Origin: Brevundimonas sp.
GTDB taxonomy: Bacteria; Pseudomonadota; Alphaproteobacteria; Caulobacterales; Caulobacteraceae
Length of the DNA stretch: 64,000 bases
Direction: 5' to 3'
Assembly: GCA_027531145.1 (NCBI GenBank)
Contig: JAPZRF010000009.1
Span: forward strand, 1 to 64,000
The first letter of the stretch is position 1. Every line of letters starts with the position of its first letter. The notes beneath the pieces are model-generated. The model was not told where the DNA came from and ran no database searches. It saw nothing but the letters and a program-made list of their open reading frames with translations. Below are positions 51,062 through 59,198 of the stretch, in pieces. The position numbers and the translations under genes were made by a program.

Positions 51062-51271
51062 CTACGCCCGCACGTCGAGCATCGTGCCGGTCATCTCGTC
51101 GGCGGCCTGGACGACCTTGACGTTGGCCTCGGCGTCGCGCTGGGCGAGGCGGCGGGTGACCTGCTCTTCGGCGAACCGGTCGAGTTGGGCCCTTTCCGTC
51201 CGGCGCGCGCTTTCCTCGAAGCGGGCGACGGCGCTCTGGATCCCGGCGGCGGCGATGTTCGAGCTTTCCAT
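51062..51271 (-). CDS. Small protein resembling a flagellar rod/hook C-terminal segment
   Basis: The 69-residue product reads MESSNIAAAGIQSAVARFEESA at the start and ends NVKVVQAADEMTGTMLDVRA. The ending is like that of flagellar rod and hook proteins (FEAN..V..TADEMLGTLLDI), and the N-terminal AA.GI..A..RFE pattern also fits such axial proteins. Whether it is a real structural part or a stand-alone relative cannot be told. Confidence 0.6.
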   Translation of the reverse strand: MESSNIAAAGIQSAVARFEESARRTERAQLDRFAEEQVTRRLAQRDAEANVKVVQAADEMTGTMLDVRA

Positions 51272-51398
51272 GGGTTCATCATCCCACAGCTACGGTCACC
51301 GGGACGTGTAGGAACACGGTCAACGATCGCGGTTATTCCGCTCGACAGATGGCCGCCGCTGACGCACCGTCACGCGGGGGCGTGGAGGGGATTCCGTC

Positions 51399-51932
51399 GT
51401 GATCTCGCTGTCGCATGTGAAACGCCGTCTGGGCCAGTACGGGGCCCTCTGGCTGTTCGGGTTTTTCGGGGCGCTGGCCATCATCCTCGGGGGCATGGCC
51501 TTCGGAATGGACCTTATGCTCGCCGCCGACATGGCGCTGCCGGCGGCCTGGGCGGCCCAGGGACTGGCGCTGGCCCTCGGGCTGGGCCTGACCTGGGCGC
51601 GCGGCCCCAGCCTCGGGACCAGCCTCGCTGTGACGCTGCTGGCCCTGGTGCTGGTGCTGCCGTTGCTGTGGGCCCCGACCTCGGCGGCGGTGATCGTCGC
51701 CTTCTTCGCCGACCGCTCGATCGAGTATTCGACCGCCTATGCCGCCTTCCGCATCGGCGTCAGCCGGCTGCTGTACCCGGCCTCGGAGGCGATCTTCGGT
51801 CCCGGCCTGATCCAGATGATGTGGCAGGCCTTCCAGGTCGCCGCCAGCGTGGTCGGCTTCCTGTCGGCCCTCGCGAATCTCTGGCCGCGGCTGCGCCGGC
51901 TGCTGGGGCCGGAGCCCGCTGTCGAGAGCTGA
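51399..51932 (+). CDS. Hypothetical membrane protein
   Basis: The 177-residue product has three to four membrane helices (ALWLFGFFGALAIILGGMAFG, LPAAWAAQGLALALGLGLTWA, SLAVTLLALVLVLPLLWA, and a weaker one near 145-165). It starts at GTG with GGAGGGG upstream. No family is recognised. It converges on the DUF1428 gene. Confidence 0.6.
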   Translation: MISLSHVKRRLGQYGALWLFGFFGALAIILGGMAFGMDLMLAADMALPAAWAAQGLALALGLGLTWARGPSLGTSLAVTLLALVLVLPLLWAPTSAAVIVAFFADRSIEYSTAYAAFRIGVSRLLYPASEAIFGPGLIQMMWQAFQVAASVVGFLSALANLWPRLRRLLGPEPAVES

Positions 51933-51935
51933 GGT

Positions 51936-52283
51936 TCAGCTCTCGAAGATCGGGGCGAAGCCGCCCCACATCATCCGCTTGCCGTCGAAGGGCATGTCCA
52001 TGGCCTGCCAGGCGGGATCCGACTCCATGGTGGCGAAGCAGGCGTCGGCGGTCGCCCGGTCTGGCCATTTGATCCACGACAGGACGACGACCTCGTCCTC
52101 TTCCTTCTTCACGGCCATGGGGAAGCTGGTGTGGGTCCCGTCGGGCACGTCCTCGCCCCAGGTCTCGACCTGCTGCAGGGCGCCGTATTTCTCGAACAGG
52201 GGCCAGGCGGCCTTCGCCGAGGCGATGTAGCGGTCCTTGTCCGCCGCTTTCACGGGGATCAGGAAGCCGGTGTACCAGGTCAT
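51936..52283 (-). CDS. DUF1428 family protein (YbaA-like)
   Basis: The 115-residue product begins MTWYTGFLIPVKAADKDRYI and contains FEKYGALQQVETWGEDVPDG, VVLSWIKWPDRATAD and MPFDGKRMMWGGFAPI, the signatures of DUF1428, a ferredoxin-like alpha/beta-barrel fold of unknown role. The reverse-strand frame is open for 2.6 kb upstream, but that is antisense to the M14 peptidase gene; the ATG at 52283 gives the exact family start. Confidence 0.9.
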   Translation of the reverse strand: MTWYTGFLIPVKAADKDRYIASAKAAWPLFEKYGALQQVETWGEDVPDGTHTSFPMAVKKEEDEVVVLSWIKWPDRATADACFATMESDPAWQAMDMPFDGKRMMWGGFAPIFES

Positions 52284-52550
52284 GACGTCCTCTCCGAAAA
52301 GGGCAGGACAGAATGCCCGCGGGCGGCCAGCCTCGCACGGCCGGCTGGATGTGTCTCGCCGGAGCTCTTGCTGTCTGCGCGACCGTCCGGTGCCGTGCAC
52401 CGTGCAAGAACCCGCCCGGGAGTTCCGCCGGCTCGGTGAGGTGGGTGGCCGCGCCGGCGCGGGCGCGACCGCCGCCGTCTGATCGAAGCCGGGGACTATC
52501 GCAGGGAGCCTCGCAACGGCTAGGCTGGCGACCTGTCTGAAGGGGAACCC

Positions 52551-55232
52551 ATGTCTCGTCGCGTTTTCGCCGCGCTCTTCGCCGGTCTTGCCTTGTCCAC
52601 CGCCGGTCCTGCCGCCGCCCAAACCCTCGCCCGGGCTCCCGTGGCCTCGCCGACGCTGCTGGCGGGTGCCAGCCATGACCCGTCCGTGCCGACGACGCAG
52701 CAGGTGCTGGGCTGGGCCACCGGCGAGCAGATCAGCCGGCCGGCCGAGCTGCGGCGCTATTTCGAGGCCCTGGCCGCCCACGCCCCGGACCGGGTGCGCC
52801 TGTTCGACTACGGCCAGACCCACGAGGGCCGGCCGCTGTGGGGTGCGGTGGTGGCCTCGCCGGCCAACCTGGCCCGGCTGGAGGCGATCAAGGCCGGCTC
52901 GCGCGCCCTGTCCGATCCGCGCGCCACAAGCGCGGCCGAGGCCGAGCGGCTGATCGCCGACCTGCCGGCCATCGTCTGGCTGGCCCATTCGGTGCACGGC
53001 GACGAGATCAGCCCGGCCGACGCCGCCGCGGCCACGGCTCACCACCTGCTGGCCTCCCGTGATCCGGCGGTGCAGGCGTGGCTGCAGCGGACCATCGTCG
53101 TCATCGTGCCGAGCCAGAACCCCGACGGGCGCGACCGCTTCATCAACAGCTTCCGCGCCGGTTTCGGGGTCGAGCCCAATCCCGATCCCCTGTCGGCCGA
53201 GCGGGCCCAGCCCTGGCCGGGCGGGCGCTTCAACCACGACCTGTTCGACCTGAACCGCGACTGGTTCATCCAGAGCCAGCCGGAGACCCGGAGCCACGCC
53301 GCCCTGGTGCTGGACTGGCGCCCGCACGTGCTGGTCGACGCCCACGAGATGGGCACGGACGAGAGCTTCTTCTTCCCGCCCGAGGCCGAACCGCTGAACC
53401 CGCTGCTGCCGGCCTCGACCCTGGCCATGCGCGAGCGCATCGGCCGCAATACGGCGCAGCGCTTCGACGAGATCGGCCAACCCTACTTCGTGCGGCAGGT
53501 CTTCGACGCCTTCTATCCGGGCTATGGTGACGGCTGGCCGGCCTATCTGGGCGCGGTGTCCATGACCTACGAGCAGGGCTCGGCCCGCGGCCTCGTGGCC
53601 CGGCGCAGCGACGGCAGCCTGCTGACCTACCGCGAGGGCGTGCGCAACACCTTCGTCGCCCTGCTGTCGACCATCGAGACGGCGGCGGCCAACCGGGAGC
53701 AGCTGCTGCGTGACCGCTGGGCCTTTGCCCGCGACGGCGTCGAGGGCGGCCGCGGAGCGTACATCCTGGGGCCCAACCCGGCCGACCCGACCGCAGTCGA
53801 AAAGCTGGCCGGGCTGCTGGTCCGGTCGGGCATCGAGGTCGGCCGCGCCGATCGCCCCTTCAATGCCTGCGGCAGCCAGTGGCCGGCGGGCGCCTATGTG
53901 GTCAGCCGCAGCCAGCCGCTGCGCCGCATGGCCGAGGTGCTGCTGACCCGCGACATCCCGGTGCCGGCGGACTTCATGGCGCGGCAGGCCGAGCGGCGCG
54001 ACCGCGGCCTTGGCGACGAGCTGTACGACGTCACCGCCTGGTCCCTGCCGCTGATGTTCAACGTCCCGGCCGAGTCCTGCGGCGCGGCTCCGCAGGTGGC
54101 GACCACCGCCGTCGGCCCCGAGCTGGTGCGTCCGGCCGCCGTGGCCAATGCCGAGGCCCGCTACGGCTACCTGATCCATCCCGGCGCGGCCGGCCAGCGC
54201 CTGACCATCGCCCTGCTGCGCCAGGGCGTGGCCGCCCGGGCCATGCTGGCCCCCTTCACCCACGAGAGCGGCGCCTGGCCCGCCGGGACCGTGCTGGTGC
54301 CCCGCGCCGGCCAGTCCGCTGACGTGGCCGCCGACCTGCCGCAGCGGCTGCAGGCCCTGGCCGCTGCCACCGGTGCCCGGGTCGTCGGCGTCGACGGCAG
54401 CTGGACCACCTCGGGCATCAGCTTCGGCTCGGCCGAGGCCGTCGGCCTGACCCTGCCCAACGTCCTGCTGGCGTGGGACGAGCCGACCTCCCCGACCGCC
54501 GCCGGGGCCGCGCGCCACATCCTTGAGCGCGAGTTCGGCCTGCCGGTCACCGCCGCACGCACTGCCCGGCTGGCCGGGGCCGACCTCAACCGCTACCCGG
54601 TCATCGTCCTGCCCGACGGCAGCGACTACGCCGGCCGCCTCGGCGCGCGCGGCATCGCCAACCTGCGCGCCTGGGTCGAGCGCGGGGGTATCCTGGTGAC
54701 CCTCGGCTCGGGTCCCGCCGCCCTCGTCGCCGATGCGGACAACAAGCTGGGGGCCGTGCGGCTGGAGACCGATCCGGAGGACGAGGAGGCCGGGACGGAG
54801 CGCACCCTCTTGACCACCGAGGCCGAGCTGCGCGCCGCGGTGCTGGGGACCGAGCGCCCGACCTCGGTCGCCGGCGCCCTGGTGCGGGCCCGCACCGACG
54901 CCGAGCACTGGCTGGCCGCCGGCGTCGCGCCGGAGCTGATCCTGCTGGCCCAGGGCGACGCCACCTATGCGCCGCTCAGCCCCGACGCCGGCGCCAATGT
55001 GGTCAGCTACCTCGGCCCCGACCAGCTGCGCGCCTCGGGCCAGCTGTGGGACGAGACCCGCCGCGCCTTGGCCTTCAAGCCGGCGGTGATGGTCACCCCG
55101 GTCGGCCGCGGCCAGGTCGTGGTGTTCACCCAGGACCCCACCACCCGCGCCTACCTCGACGGCCTCAAGCCCCTGTTCCTCAACGCCCTCCTGCTCGGCC
55201 CGGCGGTGAGCGGCGCCAGCTGGGTGCAGTAG
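52551..55232 (+). CDS. Zinc carboxypeptidase, family M14, secreted
   Basis: The 893-residue product has a signal peptide (MSRRVFAALFAGLALSTAGPAAAQ). Its M14 domain has the zinc ligands His and Glu in IVWLAHSVHGDEISP near residue 145 and a third ligand probably in LVDAHEMGTDE near 265; NRDWF and the Arg/Asn substrate-binding region lie between. A long C-terminal region includes a ThuA/GATase-like segment (RYPVIVLPDGSDYAGRLG near 685). It is likely a periplasmic peptidase of this large-size M14 subgroup. Confidence 0.88.
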   Translation: MSRRVFAALFAGLALSTAGPAAAQTLARAPVASPTLLAGASHDPSVPTTQQVLGWATGEQISRPAELRRYFEALAAHAPDRVRLFDYGQTHEGRPLWGAVVASPANLARLEAIKAGSRALSDPRATSAAEAERLIADLPAIVWLAHSVHGDEISPADAAAATAHHLLASRDPAVQAWLQRTIVVIVPSQNPDGRDRFINSFRAGFGVEPNPDPLSAERAQPWPGGRFNHDLFDLNRDWFIQSQPETRSHAALVLDWRPHVLVDAHEMGTDESFFFPPEAEPLNPLLPASTLAMRERIGRNTAQRFDEIGQPYFVRQVFDAFYPGYGDGWPAYLGAVSMTYEQGSARGLVARRSDGSLLTYREGVRNTFVALLSTIETAAANREQLLRDRWAFARDGVEGGRGAYILGPNPADPTAVEKLAGLLVRSGIEVGRADRPFNACGSQWPAGAYVVSRSQPLRRMAEVLLTRDIPVPADFMARQAERRDRGLGDELYDVTAWSLPLMFNVPAESCGAAPQVATTAVGPELVRPAAVANAEARYGYLIHPGAAGQRLTIALLRQGVAARAMLAPFTHESGAWPAGTVLVPRAGQSADVAADLPQRLQALAAATGARVVGVDGSWTTSGISFGSAEAVGLTLPNVLLAWDEPTSPTAAGAARHILEREFGLPVTAARTARLAGADLNRYPVIVLPDGSDYAGRLGARGIANLRAWVERGGILVTLGSGPAALVADADNKLGAVRLETDPEDEEAGTERTLLTTEAELRAAVLGTERPTSVAGALVRARTDAEHWLAAGVAPELILLAQGDATYAPLSPDAGANVVSYLGPDQLRASGQLWDETRRALAFKPAVMVTPVGRGQVVVFTQDPTTRAYLDGLKPLFLNALLLGPAVSGASWVQ

Positions 55233-55237
55233 GGGGC

Positions 55238-55583
55238 TTCTCCTCCCCCTTCATGGGGGAGGGGGACCGCGAAGCGGTGGAGGGGGGGCGACGCCGCTGC
55301 CGGTTCATCACGGAGAGCACGGAGGGGTCTCGGAGGCCACAACGGCCCTGTGCAGCGACGCGCGCAGCGCCTTCTTCTGCCGCCTGAAAGACAGGGTGCC
55401 TGCGGCGCAGCAGCGCCACCCCGCCGTGTCCTCCGTGTCTCTCTCTGTGCTCTCCGTGATGAACCTGCCCCGGTAAGGACGGCGCACACCCCCGCCGTCC
55501 GTAACCCCTCACCCTCTCGCGCAAGACCGATCGCCCTTGCCGGCGCCCGGGCGCTCAAGCCCTCTCCCGCCGGGAGAGGGGGC
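55238..55583. repeat. Composite foldback repeat, left copy
   Basis: 55238-55289 is the CTCCTCCCCCTTCATGGGGG type hairpin block. 55302-55465 begins GGTTCATCACGGAG and ends CTCCGTGATGAACC, and 55471-55583 ends in the hairpin CCCTCTCCCGCCGGGAGAGGG. 55302-55583 is repeated in the same orientation, mostly identical, at 57437-57719. It fills the gap between the M14 gene and the higBA promoter; no gene is supported here. Confidence 0.88.
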
Positions 55584-55603
55584 AAGACTAACGTCGCAAA
55601 ATA

Positions 55604-55640
55604 GAACAAAATTGGAACATCCGCCCGCTCGCGATAGGGT
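55604..55640 (+). promoter_or_regulatory. LexA (SOS) box over a promoter upstream of higBA
   Basis: GAAC at 55604-55607, seven bases (AAAATTG), GAAC at 55615-55618: an exact alphaproteobacterial LexA box (complement of GTTC-N7-GTTC) with an AT-rich spacer. It overlaps a plausible -35 (TTGGAA, 55612-55617) that is 17 bases from TAGGGT (55635-55640). LexA control of higBA is known in Caulobacter crescentus. Confidence 0.75.
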
Positions 55641-55689
55641 GCATGGCGAGACGATTGGCGGGCGGACTTTCTATGGTACAGTCCGGCTG

Positions 55690-55706
55690 ACTGGCGTTTG
55701 GCCAGT
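55690..55706. promoter_or_regulatory. Palindromic operator candidate for HigA
   Basis: ACTGGC-GTTTG-GCCAGT is a perfect 6-base inverted repeat with a 5-base centre, between the LexA-controlled promoter and higB. Position and size fit an autoregulatory antitoxin site. Confidence 0.5.
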
Positions 55707-55768
55707 ACACAGGAAGGGAATGAGCCCAGCCATGGATCTCCGCAGATATATGCTCGCAGGGGCAGCCC

Positions 55769-56107
55769 ATGCACACGGTCCGCTTCTACCAGACGCCCAC
55801 CGGCCGGCCTGTCATTCAGGAGTGGCTGCGATCCTTCGACAAGCCTGATCGCGCGATCCTCGGCGCCGACCTCAAGCGGGTCCAGCTGGGCTTTCCGATC
55901 GGGCTTCCCCTGTGCCGCTCGCTAGGAGGCGGGCTGTGGGAGGTCCGCTCGAGTCTGAGCGGCAACCGCGAGGTGCGAATGATCTTCTTCCACGAGCCGC
56001 AGCAGAAGATGCTGGTCGTGGTCCACGGCTTCATCAAGAAGGCCCGGAAGACGCCGCACGCCGACATAGACATCGCGTCCCGGCGCATGAAGGAGTGCAG
56101 CCTCTAG
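55769..56107 (+). CDS. higB: HigB-type toxin (RelE/Gp49 family mRNA interferase)
   Basis: The 112-residue basic product has the Gp49/HigB pattern: TPTGRPVIQEWLRSFDK, KRVQLGFPIGLPLCRSLGGGLWEVRSSL (typical P..k.L..GLwElR), REVRMIFFHEPQQKMLVVVHGFIKKARKTP (R..y.......iilLhgF.KKt.ktp). It would cut mRNA on the ribosome. Toxin-first order with the antitoxin 11 bases downstream is the HigBA arrangement. A LexA box lies upstream. Confidence 0.92.
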   Translation: MHTVRFYQTPTGRPVIQEWLRSFDKPDRAILGADLKRVQLGFPIGLPLCRSLGGGLWEVRSSLSGNREVRMIFFHEPQQKMLVVVHGFIKKARKTPHADIDIASRRMKECSL

Positions 56108-56118
56108 GAGGTGAGCTC

Positions 56119-56415
56119 ATGGCTGAGATGAAATTCCGCGACCTGTCGCACCTCTCCACCCTGGACGACTTCCTCGACGAGGAGGGCATCCGCGAGGAGG
56201 TCACGCTGCGCGCCATCAAGAGCGTGATCGCCCTGCAGCTGCGCGAGGCGATGAAGGCGCAGAACCTGACCCGCGCCGCCATGGCCGAACGCATGCAGAC
56301 CAGCCGCGCCCAGCTGAATCGGGTGCTGGACCCGGAGGCCTCGAACGTGACGCTGGAGACCCTGAGCCGCGCGGCGAAGGTGGTGGGGCGCGGGCTGAAG
56401 GTGGAGCTGGTTTAG
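56119..56415 (+). CDS. higA: HigA-type antitoxin (XRE helix-turn-helix)
   Basis: The 98-residue product has an N-terminal toxin-contact region (FRDLSHLSTLDDFLDEEG) and an XRE helix-turn-helix (ALQLREAMKAQNLTRAAMAERMQTSRAQLNRVLDP, in pieces near residues 37-70). It binds HigB and represses the operon. AGGAGG is correctly placed before the ATG at 56119; the frame is open further upstream inside higB. Confidence 0.93.
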   Translation: MAEMKFRDLSHLSTLDDFLDEEGIREEVTLRAIKSVIALQLREAMKAQNLTRAAMAERMQTSRAQLNRVLDPEASNVTLETLSRAAKVVGRGLKVELV

Positions 56416-56427
56416 GGGAGCGAGCGC

Positions 56428-56518
56428 GGCCTCTCCTCCCCTTCATGGGGGAGGGGGACCGCCCCCGGGTCTCGCCGTAGGCGAGCACGAGAACAGGCTA
56501 CGCGGTGGAGGGGGCGGC
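56428..56518. repeat. Foldback repeat between higA and the HNH gene
   Basis: CTCTCCTCCCCTTCATGGGG then GGAGGGGGACCG at the left and GCGGTGGAGGGGGCGGCCG at the right, with a small internal hairpin (CTCGCCGTAGGCGAG). Same words as 55238 and 26134. Confidence 0.75.
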
Positions 56519-56548
56519 CGTGGCGTCAGGTCAGGGGATCACGGCGCT

Positions 56549-57226
56549 TCAGCCATCGTCCGGCCCTTTCCACTCAGGGGCGCCGGGCTCAGCGGCGATC
56601 GGCCAGCCGCGCCGGGCGCGCAGGTGGGCGGCGAGGTCCTCGACCGACATCAGGCCGTTGCGGTGGATGATGCGGTGGCAGTTGGCGCAGACGGCGGCGA
56701 GGTCGGCCAGGCGGGTCGTCTGGCCCGGTTCCAGCGCCGCCACCGGCGTGCGGTGGTGCGCCTCGATGTAGCCCGCGCCGAGGGGGCCGTAGATCGCCTC
56801 CATATCGATCCCGCAGGCCTCGCAGGCGAAGGAGGTCAGCGACGCCTTGAACCGTTCGATCAGCTTGCGGGAGCGTTCGCGCGTGAGGTGGACCCGCAGC
56901 CGCGTCCGCCCCTCCTGCGCCTCGATCTCGACCTCGGCCCCGTCCAGCACCGCGTCGGGGTTGTCCGCCGAGAGGGGATCGCGCTTCAGCCGCCAGCGTC
57001 CCTTCCGGGCAGCGACGCCATCCACGCTTTCGAACAGGTCCGCGCCCCCGGCGTAGCTGGTGGTCTCTGACGCATGTTCGTAAAGCCGGCCGCGGATGAT
57101 GTTGCGGGCGTTTCGCGAATGGGGCGGCGGCGCGATCTCCAGCACCTTCTGCAGGATCGCGCTGATGTCGCCCTCGCCGCCGAGCTGCTCGAGCGCCTCC
57201 ACCACATGCCGCACAGAAATCGGCAT
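56549..57226 (-). CDS. HNH endonuclease
   Basis: The 225-residue product has an N-terminal helical domain (about 1-60), a middle domain of unknown type, and a C-terminal HNH nuclease: the zinc pair in FACEACGID near residue 136, catalytic HH in YIEAHHRTPVA near residue 155, and CANCHRIIHRNG near residue 182. The McrA-like layout suggests restriction or defence, but a mobile-element nuclease is possible. It lies between two foldback repeats, beside higBA and near the retron. Confidence 0.82.
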   Translation of the reverse strand: MPISVRHVVEALEQLGGEGDISAILQKVLEIAPPPHSRNARNIIRGRLYEHASETTSYAGGADLFESVDGVAARKGRWRLKRDPLSADNPDAVLDGAEVEIEAQEGRTRLRVHLTRERSRKLIERFKASLTSFACEACGIDMEAIYGPLGAGYIEAHHRTPVAALEPGQTTRLADLAAVCANCHRIIHRNGLMSVEDLAAHLRARRGWPIAAEPGAPEWKGPDDG

Positions 57227-57366
57227 CAGACGCGACGCTCACCTGTTGGGCGGTGCGCCCGGACTTCCCACTTGTGGTTGCTGACGCGATCCATGCGCGA
57301 CCACCTTAGGCGGTGGTCGGGCGCGCGTCAGCCCCGCCCGCTCAGGACGGTGAAGCGTGGGACGAT

Positions 57367-57719
57367 CCTTCTCCCCTTGTGGGAGAAGGTGTCATGCGGA
57401 GCATGACGGATCAGGGGCGGCAGAGCCGACGTCGCCGGTTCATCACGGAGAGCACGGAGGGTCACAAAGGGCACAACGGCCCTGTGCACCGGTGCGCGAA
57501 GCGCCTTCCCATGAAAGGTTGACTGGAAAAGGCGCCTTCGGCGCAGCGCCGCCACGCCGCCGTGTCCTCCGTGTCTCTCTCTGTGCTCTCCGTGATGAAC
57601 CTGCGCCGGTAAGGACGGCGCACACCCCCGCCCCCCGTAACCCCTCACCCTTTCGCGCAAGGCCGATCGCCCTTGCGGGCGCTCGGGCGCTCAAGCCCTC
57701 TCCCGCCGGGAGAGGGGGC
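57367..57719. repeat. Composite foldback repeat, right copy
   Basis: 57367-57425 carries the TTCTCCCCTTGTGGGAGAAGG and TGTCATGCGGAGCATGAC words also seen at 22886. 57437-57719 is the direct, mostly identical copy of 55302-55583, with GGTTCATCACGGAG at its start, CTCCGTGATGAACC at 57590-57603 and the closing CCCGCCGGGAG hairpin. Together with the left copy it brackets higBA and the HNH gene. The 140 bases to its left (57227-57366) hold no gene. Confidence 0.88.
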
Positions 57720-57722
57720 GCT

Positions 57723-57941
57723 CTACCCCTCGCCGCGGGCGTAGCCGTCGATGTCCTCGCCATCGGCGTCGATGGCGGACATGCGCACGGCGTCGAACTC
57801 GACCACGCCCTGCGGGGTCCAGGTCACTTTGATCAACCCGTTGTAGACGAGGTCCACCGCCTCTTTGGCCGTGAGGGCCTCCACCTCACAGGTGTAGTCC
57901 GCGTATGCATCGACGCGGGACAGGATGGTGAACTTCGGCAT
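57723..57941 (-). CDS. Small hypothetical protein
   Basis: The 72-residue acidic product begins MPKFTILSRVDAYADYTCEVEA and has no membrane segment. GAAGGGAGCG is well placed before the ATG at 57941; the frame is open to 58040 but that part would overlap the retron promoter. The LSRVDAYADYTCEVEALTAKEAVDL layout (strand, strand, helix) suggests a small alpha/beta fold. No family recognised. Confidence 0.55.
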   Translation of the reverse strand: MPKFTILSRVDAYADYTCEVEALTAKEAVDLVYNGLIKVTWTPQGVVEFDAVRMSAIDADGEDIDGYARGEG

Positions 57942-58032
57942 GGCGCGCTCCCTTCGGCGGGAGTGTGCCGCAAGGGTGGCGGCGGCGCTACCAACCGGAG
58001 GTCGGTATCGTCGCTCCTTGCACCAATAACGC

Positions 58033-58062
58033 TTGACCATGGTCGGACCACATCGTCATATC
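58033..58062 (+). promoter_or_regulatory. Promoter of the retron RNA, overlapping a palindrome
   Basis: TTGACC (58033-58038), 17 bases, then TCATAT (58056-58061). The start point predicted about seven bases on falls at the first base of the a1 segment (58068), as expected for a retron RNA. The -35 overlaps a perfect 10-base palindrome GACCATGGTC (58035-58044), a possible operator. Confidence 0.6.
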
Positions 58063-58067
58063 TCCAC

Positions 58068-58248
58068 CTCTTTACGCGTTAGGGTCGCTAGTCCGCTATC
58101 GGTCCTGTGTCGGGCGTTTCGCCAGACCATAAGTTATTGGGAGCGTTAATCGGTAGGAACGGGTCACGAGAGCTCATCTCTCGTCGCAAGCTCCTCGCCT
58201 TCGGCCGATGAACTCTCGCAACCCGTTCCTACCTTCTCAGGTAAAGAG
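58068..58248 (+). ncRNA. Retron msr-msd RNA
   Basis: The RNA has matching ends: a1 CTCTTTAC (58068-58075) is complementary to a2 GTAAAGAG (58241-58248). After a1 comes TTAG (58079-58082), whose G is the candidate branch point. The msr contains a hairpin GGTC..TG..CAGACC around an inner GGCG-TTT-CGCC stem-loop (58101-58128). The msd is a long hairpin: GGTAGGAACGGGT (58152-58164) pairs perfectly with ACCCGTTCCTACC (58221-58233) and the stem continues inward as CGAGAG/CTCTCG and TCATC-type pairs. Such RNA is reverse-transcribed into branched msDNA by the RT encoded downstream. Confidence 0.88.
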
Positions 58249-58253
58249 ACTTC

Positions 58254-59198
58254 TTGTCGGAAGAGCTGGCTCAACTGTACGCTGATATCGAAGGGCGTCC
58301 GACACGATTCCGGCCGCCTTTTAAGTCTGTATTCTTCTGTGGTGGAGAAATGCTCCCTCTTGATGCTCGCGGCCCCGCCAAGAGCCTGAGGGACTATCTT
58401 TGCAGAACAAGATCCCTAAAATTGAAGGCGAAGATTGTATTTGCTGAAAGTGCAAACGCGCTTTATCGGGACACTGGCTATGATGACTTGATATCCTTCG
58501 AGGAAGATATAGCGAGAATAGCCTCGTTGGTTCTCGTGATTTCTGAAAGCCCTGGATCGTTAGCTGAACTCGGGGCGTTCTCTATGAACGATACCATACG
58601 TCCATCTTTGAGGGTTATATCTCAAACAAAGTACGAAGACTCCGAGTCGTTTGTGCGATTTGGCCCGATCCAAAAAGTCATCATGGAGCACGAGGAATTC
58701 GTCGCCTTTTATCCTTGGACGACGAATGGGCATGGGAAGTTCGTACGTCGGTCTGCAACGCCTCACTACAAATCAATAAAGGCTTTCATATCAGCAAACG
58801 TTGATTCGGTGTCATCCACAAGGTTATTCCATCAAGACTATGAGATTAGAAAGTTTTTTATCGTTTACTGGATGCTCTATCTTGCGTATGCGTCGTCAAT
58901 AAATGTCCTGCTTGCGGCGGTTCGTCGGATCTACACGGACATGAGCCTGTCGGATCTTCGGGATGTTTTATTTTGCCTGAAGGTAGTTGGCTGGATAGAT
59001 CGTCAAAAGTACTCTAATAAAGAGTACTATTTCGCCCTCGGCGATGGCGATCCCATTGAGTATAGGTTTTCCGCCGAATTGGCAGACAAGGATATGCTCG
59101 GCCGACGGCTCCGTGTGCGCCGAGATTTCGAGGCTATAGAAACGCTGCCGCCGCACATTAAGCGGGTAGTTGCTGATCGGCGAGCGGAATTCAGATGA
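58254..59198 (+). CDS. Retron effector with deoxyribosyltransferase-like domain
   Basis: The 314-residue product starts at TTG 58254, six bases past the RNA. Residues about 24-150 form a nucleoside deoxyribosyltransferase-like domain: KSVFFCGGEML, IVFAESANAL, then ISESPGSLAELGAF (98-109) with the likely catalytic Glu. Residues about 180-300 look like a winged-helix domain (SLSDLRDVLFCLKVVGWIDRQ, EYYFALGD). This is the layout of the type II-A retron effectors such as that of Eco1 (Ec86), an N-glycosidase held in check by msDNA. Codon use is much less GC-rich than the neighbours, a sign of transfer. Coupled to the RT by ATGA. Confidence 0.85.
   Translation: MSEELAQLYADIEGRPTRFRPPFKSVFFCGGEMLPLDARGPAKSLRDYLCRTRSLKLKAKIVFAESANALYRDTGYDDLISFEEDIARIASLVLVISESPGSLAELGAFSMNDTIRPSLRVISQTKYEDSESFVRFGPIQKVIMEHEEFVAFYPWTTNGHGKFVRRSATPHYKSIKAFISANVDSVSSTRLFHQDYEIRKFFIVYWMLYLAYASSINVLLAAVRRIYTDMSLSDLRDVLFCLKVVGWIDRQKYSNKEYYFALGDGDPIEYRFSAELADKDMLGRRLRVRRDFEAIETLPPHIKRVVADRRAEFR

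Noticed and set aside
51936..54908. A 990-codon minus-strand frame ending in DUF1428
   Set aside because: Only the last 115 codons match a family; the rest is antisense to the M14 peptidase. The start is placed at 52283.
55302..55583. CRISPR array, because of repeated blocks in the accessory region
   Set aside because: The repeats are few, long, palindromic and not evenly spaced with unique spacers; no cas gene is present.
58254..58350. Internal ATG (at MLPLDARG) as the retron effector start
   Set aside because: It would remove KSVFFCGG, the first strand of the deoxyribosyltransferase-like domain; the TTG at 58254 keeps it and sits right after the RNA.
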